Of a DNA stretch of 53,255 bases, positions 8,522-16,758 are shown piece after piece (position 1 is the stretch's first letter; every line of letters starts with the position of its first letter). The DNA is from JBGPJM01 sp041485385. Lineage in GTDB: Bacteria > Planctomycetota > Phycisphaerae > Phycisphaerales > UBA1924. The translations under genes were made by a program, and so were the position numbers. The notes below the pieces were generated by a model that worked only from the letters and a program-made list of their open reading frames with translations, did not search any database and was not told where the DNA came from. The stretch lies in NCBI GenBank assembly GCA_041485385.1, contig JBGPJM010000007.1:1-53255 (forward strand), read 5' to 3'.

Positions 8522-9295
8522 GTGAAGGTCGTCCTGTTCTGCGGTGGAAGGGGGATACGCATCCGGCAGTCTTCCCCGGACCTGCCGAAGCCGATGGTCC
8601 GGATCGGCTACCGGCCGATCCTCTGGCACGTCATGAAGTACTACGCCCACCATGTGCACACCGACTTCATCCTCTGCCTGGGGTACAAGGCCGACGTCAT
8701 CAAGAACTATTTCCTCCGGTACAACGAGGCGCTCTCCAACGACTTCGTGCTCTCCGACGGGGGCGAGCGCATCGAGCTGTTCAAGAACGACATCAAGAAC
8801 TGGCGCATCACGTTCGTGGACGCGGGCCTCAACGCGAATATCGGCCAGCGGCTGTTCGCCGTCCGCGAGCACCTCAAGAACGAGGAGATGTTCCTGGCCA
8901 ACTACGCCGACGGCCTGACCGACGTGCCCGTGCCGGCCATGATCGATCAACTCCGGCAGTCCAGCGCCGTCGGCACGTTCGTCTGCGTGAAGCCGCTCAA
9001 CTCGTTCCACATCGTGACCTCCGCCGGCGACGGCATCGTCAGCGACATCCGGCACATGACCGACGCCGACTTCTGGATCAACGGCGGCTATTTCGTCTTC
9101 CGCCGGCAGATCTTCGACCATCTTAACGCCGGGGAGGAGCTCGTCGAACAGCCGTTCCAACGCCTCATCGCCAAGCGCGCGCTGCTGGCGTACAAGTACA
9201 CCGGCTTCTGGGGCTGCATGGACACGTTCAAGGACAAGCAGCGGCTGGAAAGCCTCTACGCCGAGGGGCGCGCCCCCTGGGTCGTCTGGAAATGA
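8522..9295 (+). CDS. Glucose-1-phosphate cytidylyltransferase-like sugar nucleotidyltransferase
   Basis: A 257-residue nucleotidyltransferase resembling RfbF, which makes CDP-glucose from glucose-1-phosphate and CTP. Shared features along its length are LPKPMVRIGYRPILWHVMKYY, FILCLGYKADVIKNYF, a metal-binding FLANYADGLTDV, WINGGYFVF, and GFWGCMDTFKDK near the C-terminus. The P-loop differs from the usual GGxGTRL: here GGRGIRIRQSS (residues 8 to 18). The start is GTG with AAGGAG 8 nt upstream. It would supply the activated sugar for the SDR and methyltransferases beside it. CDP specificity is inferred from overall likeness to RfbF rather than shown. Confidence 0.82.
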   Translation: MKVVLFCGGRGIRIRQSSPDLPKPMVRIGYRPILWHVMKYYAHHVHTDFILCLGYKADVIKNYFLRYNEALSNDFVLSDGGERIELFKNDIKNWRITFVDAGLNANIGQRLFAVREHLKNEEMFLANYADGLTDVPVPAMIDQLRQSSAVGTFVCVKPLNSFHIVTSAGDGIVSDIRHMTDADFWINGGYFVFRRQIFDHLNAGEELVEQPFQRLIAKRALLAYKYTGFWGCMDTFKDKQRLESLYAEGRAPWVVWK

Positions 9296-9307
9296 GCCGG
9301 AGGCCGG

Positions 9308-9958
9308 ATGATCACCATCTCCCTCGACGCGTGGAAGCGCACGGGCATCAGCATCCTCTGCCTCGGCGCACACAGCGATGATATCGAGATCGGCTGCGGG
9401 GGCTCGATCCTTCGCCTGCTCCGTGAGATCCCCGGCGCCGCCGTGAACTGGGTCGTCTTCTGCGCCACCGGCGACCGCGCCGCCGAGGCCCGCGCCAGCG
9501 CCGAGGATTTCCTGTCCCTCACCACGCGAAGATCCGTCCGGCTCTTCGATTTCCAGGACGCCCACCTACCCACTCAGACCGCCGCCGTCAAACGCGAGTT
9601 CGAATCCTTCAAATCGCTCCAGCCCGACCTGATCCTCACCCACTTCCGCCAGGACCTCCACCAGGACCACCGCGTCATCTGCGAGCTCACCTGGAACACG
9701 TTCCGCGACCACCTCATCCTCGAGTACGAGGTGCCCAAGTACGACGCCGACCTGGCCGTCCCCAACGTCTTCATCCCCCTTGACGACGACACCTGCCGCA
9801 CCAAGCTCGCCCTGCTCAACAAACACTTCGCCTCGCAACGATCCAAGCACTGGTTCGACGACGAGCTGTTCCGCGGCCTCCTCCGCCTGCGCGGCATGGA
9901 ATGCCGTTCCCCCACCCGCTACGCCGAGGCGTTCCACGGGCGGAAGCTGGTCATCTAG
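9308..9958 (+). CDS. PIG-L/LmbE-family zinc deacetylase
   Basis: A 216-residue PIG-L (LmbE) family protein. Members remove acetyl groups from N-acetyl-amino sugars or related conjugates using one zinc. The metal motif is AHSDDIEIGCGG (His22, Asp24, Asp25), a version of AHPDDE. The second motif is DLHQDHR (residues 116 to 122) with His121 as the expected third ligand. No signal peptide, so cytosolic. GGAGG lies upstream of the ATG. It sits 12 nt after the nucleotidyltransferase, tying it to the same pathway. Its presence suggests the cassette makes or passes through an amino sugar, though no aminotransferase for such a sugar is adjacent. Confidence 0.88.
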   Translation: MITISLDAWKRTGISILCLGAHSDDIEIGCGGSILRLLREIPGAAVNWVVFCATGDRAAEARASAEDFLSLTTRRSVRLFDFQDAHLPTQTAAVKREFESFKSLQPDLILTHFRQDLHQDHRVICELTWNTFRDHLILEYEVPKYDADLAVPNVFIPLDDDTCRTKLALLNKHFASQRSKHWFDDELFRGLLRLRGMECRSPTRYAEAFHGRKLVI

Positions 9959-10038
9959 CCCGCCCGCGGCCCCCCTTCCCGACCTGGCTCCGCATCCCGC
10001 CCCCATCACGCCGCGACGCACGCGCGAAGGATCCACGC

Positions 10039-11073
10039 ATGAGAGTTCTCGTCACCGGACACCTCGGCTACATCGGCGTTGTGCTCACCCGGGTCTTCCT
10101 CGAGCGGGGGCACGAGGTTGTCGGCCTGGACAGCGACCTGTACCGCGAATGCACCTTCGGGCCCGAATCCGCCATCCCCTCCGTCCCCGCGATGCGGAAG
10201 GACGTCCGCGAGGTCGCGCCCGCCGACCTCTGCGGGTTCGACGCCGTGATGCACCTGGCGGGCCTCTCCAACGACCCACTCGGCGACCTCAACGCCCAGC
10301 TCACCTACGACATCAACCACCACGCCTCCGTCCGCCTCGCCGAGTTGTCCAGGGACGCCGGCGTGCCCCGGTACATCTTCTCGTCCTCGTGCAGCAACTA
10401 CGGCGCATCGGGCGACGACCTGCTGACCGAGTCGGCCGCGTTCAACCCCGTTACGCCCTACGGCGAGTCCAAGGCGTTCACCGAGCGGGACGTCTCCCGC
10501 CTCGCCGATGACCGCTTCTCCCCGGTGTTCCTCCGCAACGCAACCGCCTACGGCGTCTCCCCCCGGCTGCGCTTCGACCTGGTGCTCAACAACCTCGTCG
10601 CCTGGGCCCTGACCACCGGGAAGGTCCTGCTGAAGAGCGACGGCTCCCCCTGGCGCCCCATCGTCCACATCGAGGATATCTCCCGCGCCTTCCTGGCCGT
10701 GACCGAGGCGCCGCGCGAGCTGGTGCACAACCAGGCCTTCAACATCGGCGCGACGCAGGAGAACTACCGCGTGCGCGACCTTGCGAATATCGTCGCCGAG
10801 ACCGTCCCCGGCTCCACTGTCGAGTACGCCGCCGGCGCTTCCCCCGACAAGCGGAACTACCGCGTGAGCTGCGACAAGTTCGCCCGCGCCTTCCCGGCCT
10901 TCACCCCGCGATGGACCGCCCGCGTTGGTGCCCGCGAGCTCTACGACGCCTACCGGCGCATCGGGATCACCCTCCAGGACTTCGAGGGCCCGCGCTTCAA
11001 GCGGATCGCCCACATCCAGCGCCTGCGGGCCGGCGGCACGCTCGGACCCGACTTCCGGCGCACCGACAACTGA
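10039..11073 (+). CDS. NAD(P)-dependent epimerase/dehydratase (extended SDR)
   Basis: A 344-residue extended short-chain dehydrogenase acting on a nucleotide sugar. The Rossmann motif GHLGYIG (residues 7 to 13) is at the N-terminus, followed by VVGLDSDLYRECTFG. The catalytic serine region is SSSCSNYGASG, and Tyr141 and Lys145 form YGESK. The C-terminal half has the substrate-binding PWRPIVHIEDISRAF. Length is standard. The ATG at 10039 follows AAGGA; the frame is open upstream but without family features. Position after the nucleotidyltransferase and deacetylase fits a dehydratase, epimerase or reductase step. The precise reaction cannot be read from the sequence. Confidence 0.87.
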   Translation: MRVLVTGHLGYIGVVLTRVFLERGHEVVGLDSDLYRECTFGPESAIPSVPAMRKDVREVAPADLCGFDAVMHLAGLSNDPLGDLNAQLTYDINHHASVRLAELSRDAGVPRYIFSSSCSNYGASGDDLLTESAAFNPVTPYGESKAFTERDVSRLADDRFSPVFLRNATAYGVSPRLRFDLVLNNLVAWALTTGKVLLKSDGSPWRPIVHIEDISRAFLAVTEAPRELVHNQAFNIGATQENYRVRDLANIVAETVPGSTVEYAAGASPDKRNYRVSCDKFARAFPAFTPRWTARVGARELYDAYRRIGITLQDFEGPRFKRIAHIQRLRAGGTLGPDFRRTDN

Positions 11074-11110
11074 AACCGGGCTCCCCAGGGGTTCCTGTCC
11101 CGCTCCAGCG

Positions 11111-12343
11111 ATGACTCAGCAGCACTCCACCTCGACGACTGCTCCTCGCTTCGATCGACGACCCGAGCCCAGCGTCGGGTGCGCCGCGTGCGGTTCGACC
11201 GGACTGGACATCTTCTACGAGATCGACTCTGTCCCTGCCAACAGTTGCGTGCTGATCCCAACCGAGGCCGAGACCGCGGCGTTCCCGACCGGTCGCATCC
11301 GGCTCGCGCTCTGCCCCGTGTGCGGGTTTATCGGCAACACCGCGTTCAATCCGGCGGTGATGGAGTACTCCAGTCGCTACGAGCCCTCGCAGGGATTCTC
11401 CCCGACGTTCCGGGCCTTCGCCCGCTCACTCGCCCAGCGGCTGGCCGACCGTTATTCGCTCCGGGGCAAGACGGTCATGGAGATCGGCTGCGGCCAGGGG
11501 GAGTTCCTGTCGCTGCTGTGCGATGTGGCGGGCTCTCGCGGCATCGGCATCGATCCCGCGTACGACCCGGTTCGCACCGTGCCGTCGCCGAGCGGGCCCC
11601 TCGAGTTTATCAGGGAGCCCTTCGGTCCCTCTCAGGCCAGCCTGCGGCCAGACCTGATCTGCTGCCGTCACACGCTCGAGCACATCCAGACTCCGGGGCT
11701 GTTCATCCGGCAGGTGCGTGAGGCGATCGCCCTTCGGACCGACGTGGCGGTCGTTTTCGAGGTGCCCGACACGGGGCGCATCCTGCGCGAGGGCGCGTTC
11801 TGGGACATCTACCACGAGCACTGCGCGTACTTCACCGCCGGATCGCTGGCGCGCCTGTTCCGGTCCTCGCGGTTCGAAATCACATCGCTGAGCCTGGAGT
11901 ACGCGGGCCAGTACATCGTTCTCGAGGCGGCGGCGACGGACCGGCCGACCAGCGCAAGGCTCGAGCTGGAGGAGGACCTGGACGACATCATCGAGTCCGT
12001 TGGCGCCTTCCAGCGCAGGTGCGCCCCGACCATCAAGCGATGGCTGGGGCTGATCGACCAGTGGGGCCGCGCCGGCGAGCGGGCCGTGCTCTGGGGCTCG
12101 GGGTCCAAGGCCGTGTCATTCCTGACGACGCTGGGGATCCACCGGGGGATACGGCACGTCGTGGACCTCAACCCGTCCCGCTATGGCACGTTCTGCCCGC
12201 TGACGGGCCAGCGGATCGTGGCGCCGTCGGAGCTGAAGGAAATCCAACCTCACCACGTCGTAGTGATGAACCCAGTCTACATGCGCGAGATCGACGAGGA
12301 GCTCCATCGTCTCGGTGTGAGCGCCCGCCTCTGGCCGTTGTAG
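11111..12343 (+). CDS. Second zinc-finger SAM-dependent methyltransferase
   Basis: A 410-residue relative of the gene at 7202, with the same three-part plan. Zinc cysteines are C24xxC27 and C68xxC71. The SAM motif is VMEIGCGQGEFLSLL, closer to the classical ExGxG than in the first copy. The family motif YHEHCAYF begins at residue 234. The C-terminal domain has VLWGSGSKAVSFLTTLG and VVDLNPSRYGTFCPLTG. The two copies are clearly diverged, so they likely methylate different positions or act on different intermediates rather than being a recent duplication. No clear ribosome binding site precedes the ATG, 37 nt after the SDR. It ends 13 nt from the convergent GT2 gene. Confidence 0.83.
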   Translation: MTQQHSTSTTAPRFDRRPEPSVGCAACGSTGLDIFYEIDSVPANSCVLIPTEAETAAFPTGRIRLALCPVCGFIGNTAFNPAVMEYSSRYEPSQGFSPTFRAFARSLAQRLADRYSLRGKTVMEIGCGQGEFLSLLCDVAGSRGIGIDPAYDPVRTVPSPSGPLEFIREPFGPSQASLRPDLICCRHTLEHIQTPGLFIRQVREAIALRTDVAVVFEVPDTGRILREGAFWDIYHEHCAYFTAGSLARLFRSSRFEITSLSLEYAGQYIVLEAAATDRPTSARLELEEDLDDIIESVGAFQRRCAPTIKRWLGLIDQWGRAGERAVLWGSGSKAVSFLTTLGIHRGIRHVVDLNPSRYGTFCPLTGQRIVAPSELKEIQPHHVVVMNPVYMREIDEELHRLGVSARLWPL

Positions 12344-12356
12344 CCCTCGCGCGCCC

Positions 12357-13301
12357 TCACCGCCTTCCCCGCAACCGGCCGATGTGGTCCTTCGCGTAGC
12401 CGACGATCCCCTGCGGGTAGAGCGTCACCAGCATGACCAGCGATTTCGCCGCCAGGCTCAGCTTTCTCTTCTTCACGTTCTTCACGAAGTCGTAGCTGAG
12501 GCCGGGCCCGAAGAGGCTGATCCAGTGCTTGCGCCCCGCCCTGTACGCGGCCTCGCGGTCGGGGATGCCCCGGATGTTGGGGAGCCTCATCTTCATAGCG
12601 GTCAGCACGCCGCTGAGCGTGCGGGTGGCGCTTTGCGTCGAGACATTACCGCCATGCGAGCGGTACTGCACGACGACCTGGTTGTGGCAGTGGATCGGGA
12701 AGACCAGCGCCGTGCGCAGGTACAGCTCGTGGTCCTCCGAGATCCTCAGCCTCGTGTTGAAGACGCCGACGCTGTCGAAGACCGCGCGCCGGAAGACCGC
12801 CGAGGCCGGTGGCACCAGGCTATCCCCGGCCAGCAGGGTCAGGAAGCCGGCCTTGTCCACGGGCGTGCGCCCGCTGTGGAGCGTCTTGCCGGCCCCGTCG
12901 ATCGACTCGTGGAACCCGTAGACAAAGCCGAGGTCCGGACGCTTGTCGAGCAGCCCCACGCCGATCTCCAACGCCCGCGGCAGAAGCCGGTCGTCGCTGT
13001 CCAGGAGCACGACGTACTCGCCCCGTGTCTCCCTCAGCGCGCGGTTGCGCGCAGCGCTCACCCCGGCGTTGGCCTGGCGGATGACGTGCACGCCCGGGAA
13101 GGCCGCGGCGATGTCGGCGCTGTTGTCCTTCGAGCCATCGTCGATGACGAGGATCGAGTAGTCGGTGAAAGTCTGGGCGAGCACGCTCTGGATCGCCTCG
13201 GCGAGGTACTTCGCGCCGTTGCAGACCGGGATAATCACGCACACCCGCGCCGGCGGGGCAGGGGGTCGCGTCTCCGGCGGCGGCGTGGGTTGGTCGCTCA
13301 T
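12357..13301 (-). CDS. Family 2 (GT-A) glycosyltransferase
   Basis: A 314-residue inverting-type GT-A glycosyltransferase. It starts with a proline-rich leader, then VCVIIPVCNGAKYLAEAI, the nucleotide motif VIDDGSKDNS (Asp54, Asp55), the metal-binding LLDSDDRLLP (Asp101 to Asp104), and a likely catalytic SEDHELYLR. The C-terminal 60 residues are basic (KNVKKRKL, GRLRGRR) and include a hydrophobic stretch, suggesting association with the inner face of the membrane. The start overlaps the thiG stop by 4 nt (ATGA), so it is translated from the thi mRNA. Functionally it fits the neighbouring glycan cassette better than thiamine synthesis. Confidence 0.87.
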   Translation of the reverse strand: MSDQPTPPPETRPPAPPARVCVIIPVCNGAKYLAEAIQSVLAQTFTDYSILVIDDGSKDNSADIAAAFPGVHVIRQANAGVSAARNRALRETRGEYVVLLDSDDRLLPRALEIGVGLLDKRPDLGFVYGFHESIDGAGKTLHSGRTPVDKAGFLTLLAGDSLVPPASAVFRRAVFDSVGVFNTRLRISEDHELYLRTALVFPIHCHNQVVVQYRSHGGNVSTQSATRTLSGVLTAMKMRLPNIRGIPDREAAYRAGRKHWISLFGPGLSYDFVKNVKKRKLSLAAKSLVMLVTLYPQGIVGYAKDHIGRLRGRR

Positions 13302-14185
13302 TCGCCGGGAATATAGCTGATCGTCCCCTCCCAGGGGCTGCTGGCGGAGGCGTAGAGCCGGCGCGGGATGCGCCCCGCGAGGTACGACTGGCGGCCGGCG
13401 AGGATCGCGTGCCGCATCGCGTGGGCCATGAGAACCGGCTCCTTGGCGTGGGCGACGGCGGTGTTGAGAAGGACACCGTCGGCGCCGATCTCCATGGCGC
13501 TCGAGACATCGGAGGCCGCGCCGACGCCGGCGTCGACGATCACGGGGAAGGCGGGGCCGCCCGCCTTCAAGGTTTCGAGGCAGAGGACCAGGTTGCTGCG
13601 GTTGAGGATGCCCTGGCCGGAGCCGATCGGGGAGCCGGCGGGCATCACGGAGGCCGCACCGGCCTCCTTGATGCGCAGCGCGGAGATCGGGTCGTCGGAG
13701 GTATACGCCAGCACCTGAAACCCCTCGGCGACGAGGGTGCGCGTCGCCTCGAGAGTGCCGACCGGGTCGGGGAGGAGCGTCTTCTTGTCGCCGAGGACCT
13801 CGAGCTTGACCCACGAAGCGCCGGGGTTTCCGAACTGCTCGAGCAGGTCTCGCCCGAGGCGGGCGACGCGCACGGCATCCTCGGCGCTGAAGCACCCGGC
13901 GGTGTTGGGGAGGATCGTGTACCGAGCGAGGTCCAGGTGATCGAGGAGCGACTGGCCTTTGTCGTTGACGAGCCGCTCGCGCCGCACCGCGACGGTCACC
14001 ACCTGGCAGCCGGAGGCGTCGAGCGCCTGCCCCATGAGCTCGAACGTGGCGTACTTGCCGGTGCCGACGAACAGGCGCGAGATGAACCTGCGCCCAGCGA
14101 TGGCGAGCGGATCCAGGGCGGGATCGACCGGGGGCGGGGCGACCTGGACGGGCTGCGGGCGGGATGTGCTGTCGAGAGCGTTCAT
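13298..14185 (-). CDS. thiG: ThiG, thiazole synthase
   Basis: A 295-residue TIM-barrel enzyme that forms the thiazole phosphate of thiamine from deoxyxylulose phosphate, dehydroglycine and ThiS thiocarboxylate. Family motifs are LFVGTGKYATFELM, TVAVRRERL, and Lys127 in WVKLEVLGD, the expected Schiff-base lysine. The phosphate-binding glycines are in VMPAGSPIGSGQGI and VDAGVGAASD. The N-terminal 27 residues are an extra Pro-rich tail. It lies 63 nt after thiS on the same strand. thiO/thiH, thiF and thiE are not in the window, so the rest of the pathway is elsewhere. No TPP riboswitch was recognisable upstream. Confidence 0.95.
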   Translation of the reverse strand: MNALDSTSRPQPVQVAPPPVDPALDPLAIAGRRFISRLFVGTGKYATFELMGQALDASGCQVVTVAVRRERLVNDKGQSLLDHLDLARYTILPNTAGCFSAEDAVRVARLGRDLLEQFGNPGASWVKLEVLGDKKTLLPDPVGTLEATRTLVAEGFQVLAYTSDDPISALRIKEAGAASVMPAGSPIGSGQGILNRSNLVLCLETLKAGGPAFPVIVDAGVGAASDVSSAMEIGADGVLLNTAVAHAKEPVLMAHAMRHAILAGRQSYLAGRIPRRLYASASSPWEGTISYIPGE

Positions 14186-14248
14186 GGGCGGAGAGTTGAG
14201 TGCCGAGTTCTGCGAGTAACGTGCGGAAGGTGTGGGGAGGGAGGGGGG

Positions 14249-14449
14249 TCAGCCGCCGCCGACCAGGGTGACGACCTCGATCATGTCGCCTTCCGCGAGC
14301 TGGCGCTGCGAGTGCTGGGACTTGGGGACGAGGGCCTTGTTGACCTCCACGGCGCAGGGGCCGCCGGCCAGGTTCAGGCGGGCGAGGAGTGCCGCGACGG
14401 TCTCGCGGGGATCTACCTGCAAAGGCTGCCCGTTGACGGTGATGGTCAC
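14249..14449 (-). CDS. thiS: ThiS, sulfur carrier protein
   Basis: A 66-residue ubiquitin-fold sulfur carrier. It begins VTITVNGQPLQVDPRETVAAL and ends VTLVGGG; the terminal glycine is the one activated to a thiocarboxylate and passed to ThiG. The GTG at 14449 gives the family's normal length. The frame stays open to TTG at 14512, which would add 21 residues with no homology. There is no Shine-Dalgarno sequence, but TACCAT sits 5 nt before the GTG, so the mRNA may be leaderless. It is the first gene of a thiS-thiG-glycosyltransferase unit. Confidence 0.9.
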   Translation of the reverse strand: MTITVNGQPLQVDPRETVAALLARLNLAGGPCAVEVNKALVPKSQHSQRQLAEGDMIEVVTLVGGG

Positions 14450-14454
14450 GGGAG

Positions 14455-14460
14455 ATGGTA
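14455..14460 (-). promoter_or_regulatory. Possible leaderless -10 (TACCAT) of thiS
   Basis: On the minus strand TACCAT ends 5 nt before the thiS GTG. No ribosome binding site competes with this reading, and the spacing agrees with the other TANNNT boxes in the window. Confidence 0.45.
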
Positions 14461-14780
14461 TGGGGGGCGCAGACTGCGGGGGTGGGTCTGAGACGGCTGC
14501 CGTCTCAATCAACGAACAAGCCCAGGACGCGGGGGCGGGCTTAACCTGCTCGCCAAGACGGGGACCTCGTACGCGTACGTCGGCGCCCGCTCGGCCCGGT
14601 CAAATCCGCGCGACCCACCTCCGCAAGAACCGCGCTCCCAGGCAACAACGCGCCCCCGAAGAAACCTCTCCGTACCGCACTGGACATGTCAACCCCCCGC
14701 CGCCGAACTCGCACCCAGGACTGGCCCGCCCATTGCTGGAAGACACTGCCCGTCACGGTATGCCAGCGAAAAGGAACCAC
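14461..14780. other. Divergent intergenic region between thiS and the FG-GAP protein
   Basis: About 320 nt without a gene. It contains a perfect hairpin, TGAGACGG-CTG-CCGTCTCA (14489..14507), with no T-tract on either side. The minus strand was read for TPP riboswitch landmarks and none were found. AAGGA just before 14781 serves the plus-strand gene. No clear sigma70 promoter for that gene is visible. Confidence 0.4.
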
Positions 14781-16679
14781 ATGAATTCGAGCGGTAGCGA
14801 AACGTCGCGGCGATCATCGCGTTGGGGTTCGTTCCTTGTGGCCGCATCGGTGTGCATGCCGGCGCTGCTGGTCGCGCCTGCGCAGGCCCAGTGCCCCCTC
14901 TCCTTCGCTGCGGCGGTCAACTACGGCACGGGCACCGACGCGGTCGCCGTCGCAGTGGGCGATTTCGACGCCGACGGCACGCCCGACCTGGCCGTGGCGA
15001 ACTACAGCGCCGGCAACGTCTCCATCCTGCTGGGCAACCCTCCCAACAGCGGCACGTTCCGGGCGGCGGCCTACTACGGCGCCGGCGCCGGCCCGATCTC
15101 CGTCGCGGTCGGCGACTTCAACGCGGACGGCGTGCCCGACCTGGCCGTGGCAAACTACGCCGGCAATAGCGTCTCCATCCTGCTGGGCAACGGCCCCCCG
15201 AGCGCCGGCACGTTCCAGGCGCCCGTCAACTACGCCGTGGGCGCCAGCCCATACTCCGTGGTCGTGGGCGACTTTAACGGCGATGGCAGGCCCGACCTGG
15301 CGGTAGCCAACGTCAGCAGCGGCAACGTCTCGATCCTGCTGGCCGGCGGCCCCCCCAACTCCGGCACGTTCCAGCCGGCGGTCAACTACAGCGCGGGCGC
15401 CGGCCCGGTCTCCGTCGCCGTAGGCGACTTCAACGCCGACGGCAGGCCCGACCTCGTCACGGCGAACTACAACAGCAACAACGTCTCCGTCCTGCTGGCC
15501 AACGGCCCCCCCAACGCCGGCACGTTCCGGCCCGCGGTCAACTACGGCGCGGGCGTGCGCCCGAACTCGGTGGCGGTGAGCGACCTCAACGCCGACGGCG
15601 TGCTCGACCTGGCCGTGGCGAACACCGGCGGCAACTCCGTCTCCATCATCATGGGCAACAGCGGCGGTACATTCCAGGCGGCGGTGAACTATGCCGGGGG
15701 CACAAGCCCGCGCTCCGTCGCGGTGGGCGACTTCAGCGCCGACGGCGTGCCCGACCTGGCCGTGGCGAACGCGGGCGGTGTCTCAATCCTCCCGGGACGC
15801 GGCTCCCCCAACAACGGCGCGTTCGAGGCGGCTCTCGAGTTCGGCGCGGGCACCGGCGCAGTCTGCGTCGCGGTAGGCGACTTCGACGCCGACGGCAGGC
15901 TCGACATGGCCGTGGCGAACAGCGGCAGCGACAATGTCTCGGTGATCCTGAACACGACCTCCGGCAGCTTCCCGACCCCCACCATCACCCAGCAACCGGT
16001 CGCGAGCCAGCTTGTCCAGTCCGGCCAGGCCGCCACGCTCTCCATCACCGCCGACGGGCACGGCAACACGCTCACCTACCAGTGGCGCCGGAACGGGACG
16101 GCCCTGCTCAGCGGCGGGAGCATCTCGGGCGCCGCCTCACCCACGCTGACCATCAGCCCGGCGCTTGTCGGCGATACCGCGTCGTACGACGTGCAGGTCA
16201 GCGCTCCCGCCTGCGGGGGCGGATCCTTTGTTATCACCAGCGCCGCGGCCGTCCTCGCCGTCGCCGACGCGTGCGCCGGCATGCAGCCGAGCATCATCCG
16301 ACAGCCCGCGGGACGGACCGTCGTTCGGGGGAGCGAGGCCACGTTCACCGTCACCGCGGCAGGGCCCGCCGGAGGCGGCGGGGGATCGCTCGTGTACCGA
16401 TGGAGAAGGAACGGCCTGAACCTGGCCGACGGAACCACCAGCACCGGCGCGGTCGTCGCCGGCGCCTCGACAGCCACGTTGACCATCTCCGCGGTGGCCA
16501 TGACCGACGACAACGGCTCAGTGGACTGCGTTGTCACCAACGCGTGCGGCCTGACTCGCAGCGACCCGGCGAGCCTGGGCGTGACGCCCAGCTGCATCGC
16601 CGATGTCAACCGCGACGGCACGGTGAACTCTCAGGACTTCTTCGACTTCCTTACGGCGTTCTTTGCGGGATGTCCCTAG
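14781..16679 (+). CDS. Secreted FG-GAP/VCBS repeat protein with Ig-like domains and GC-type dockerin tail
   Basis: A 632-residue exported protein. A Sec signal peptide occupies residues 1 to 36 (basic start, hydrophobic core, cleavage after APAQA). Seven FG-GAP repeats of about 52 residues follow (41 to 398), each around a calcium-loop-like GDFNADGxPDLAVAN, likely forming a beta-propeller. Two Ig-like domains come next (ITQQPVASQLVQSGQAA and IIRQPAGRTVVRGSEAT, each with a YxWRRNG core). The C-terminus is DVNRDGTVNSQDFFDFL, ending FFAGCP, a half-dockerin seen in Phycisphaerae secreted proteins. AAGGA lies 7 nt upstream of the ATG. Probably surface or extracellular, in adhesion or glycan binding; no catalytic domain is seen. 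Confidence 0.88.
   Translation: MNSSGSETSRRSSRWGSFLVAASVCMPALLVAPAQAQCPLSFAAAVNYGTGTDAVAVAVGDFDADGTPDLAVANYSAGNVSILLGNPPNSGTFRAAAYYGAGAGPISVAVGDFNADGVPDLAVANYAGNSVSILLGNGPPSAGTFQAPVNYAVGASPYSVVVGDFNGDGRPDLAVANVSSGNVSILLAGGPPNSGTFQPAVNYSAGAGPVSVAVGDFNADGRPDLVTANYNSNNVSVLLANGPPNAGTFRPAVNYGAGVRPNSVAVSDLNADGVLDLAVANTGGNSVSIIMGNSGGTFQAAVNYAGGTSPRSVAVGDFSADGVPDLAVANAGGVSILPGRGSPNNGAFEAALEFGAGTGAVCVAVGDFDADGRLDMAVANSGSDNVSVILNTTSGSFPTPTITQQPVASQLVQSGQAATLSITADGHGNTLTYQWRRNGTALLSGGSISGAASPTLTISPALVGDTASYDVQVSAPACGGGSFVITSAAAVLAVADACAGMQPSIIRQPAGRTVVRGSEATFTVTAAGPAGGGGGSLVYRWRRNGLNLADGTTSTGAVVAGASTATLTISAVAMTDDNGSVDCVVTNACGLTRSDPASLGVTPSCIADVNRDGTVNSQDFFDFLTAFFAGCP
14901..15975 (+). repeat. Seven in-gene FG-GAP coding repeats
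   Basis: Seven imperfect direct repeats of about 156 nt, visible in DNA as recurring GTCAACTACGGCGCGGGC-like, GCGACTTCAACGCCGACGGC and GGCACGTTCC blocks. Repeats 5 to 7 are slightly shorter. High DNA similarity between repeats 1 to 4 suggests expansion by recombination. Confidence 0.85.
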
Positions 16680-16745
16680 CGGAGAGCCCGGAGGGATACG
16701 GGGCCGAACACGCGGGAGCGGCGATGTGGGGCCGGCGGCGGTTGG

Positions 16746-16751
16746 TAGACT
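16746..16751 (+). promoter_or_regulatory. Possible leaderless -10 (TAGACT), copy 1
   Basis: TAGACT lies 7 nt before the GTG of the membrane protein. The 13 nt TAGACTGCCGCCC recur exactly at 21858..21870, again directly ahead of a start codon. No Shine-Dalgarno sequence is present. Confidence 0.5.
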
Positions 16752-16758
16752 GCCGCCC

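Noticed and set aside
14450..14780. Possible TPP riboswitch upstream of thiS; a CTGAGA string is present on the plus strand
   Set aside because: CTGAGA lies on the wrong strand as part of the hairpin at 14489..14507, and none of the other conserved TPP aptamer segments were found on the minus strand.
14901..15975. Regularly spaced repeats as a CRISPR-like array
   Set aside because: They are coding FG-GAP repeats of about 156 nt with diverged sequence, not short identical repeats with unique spacers.
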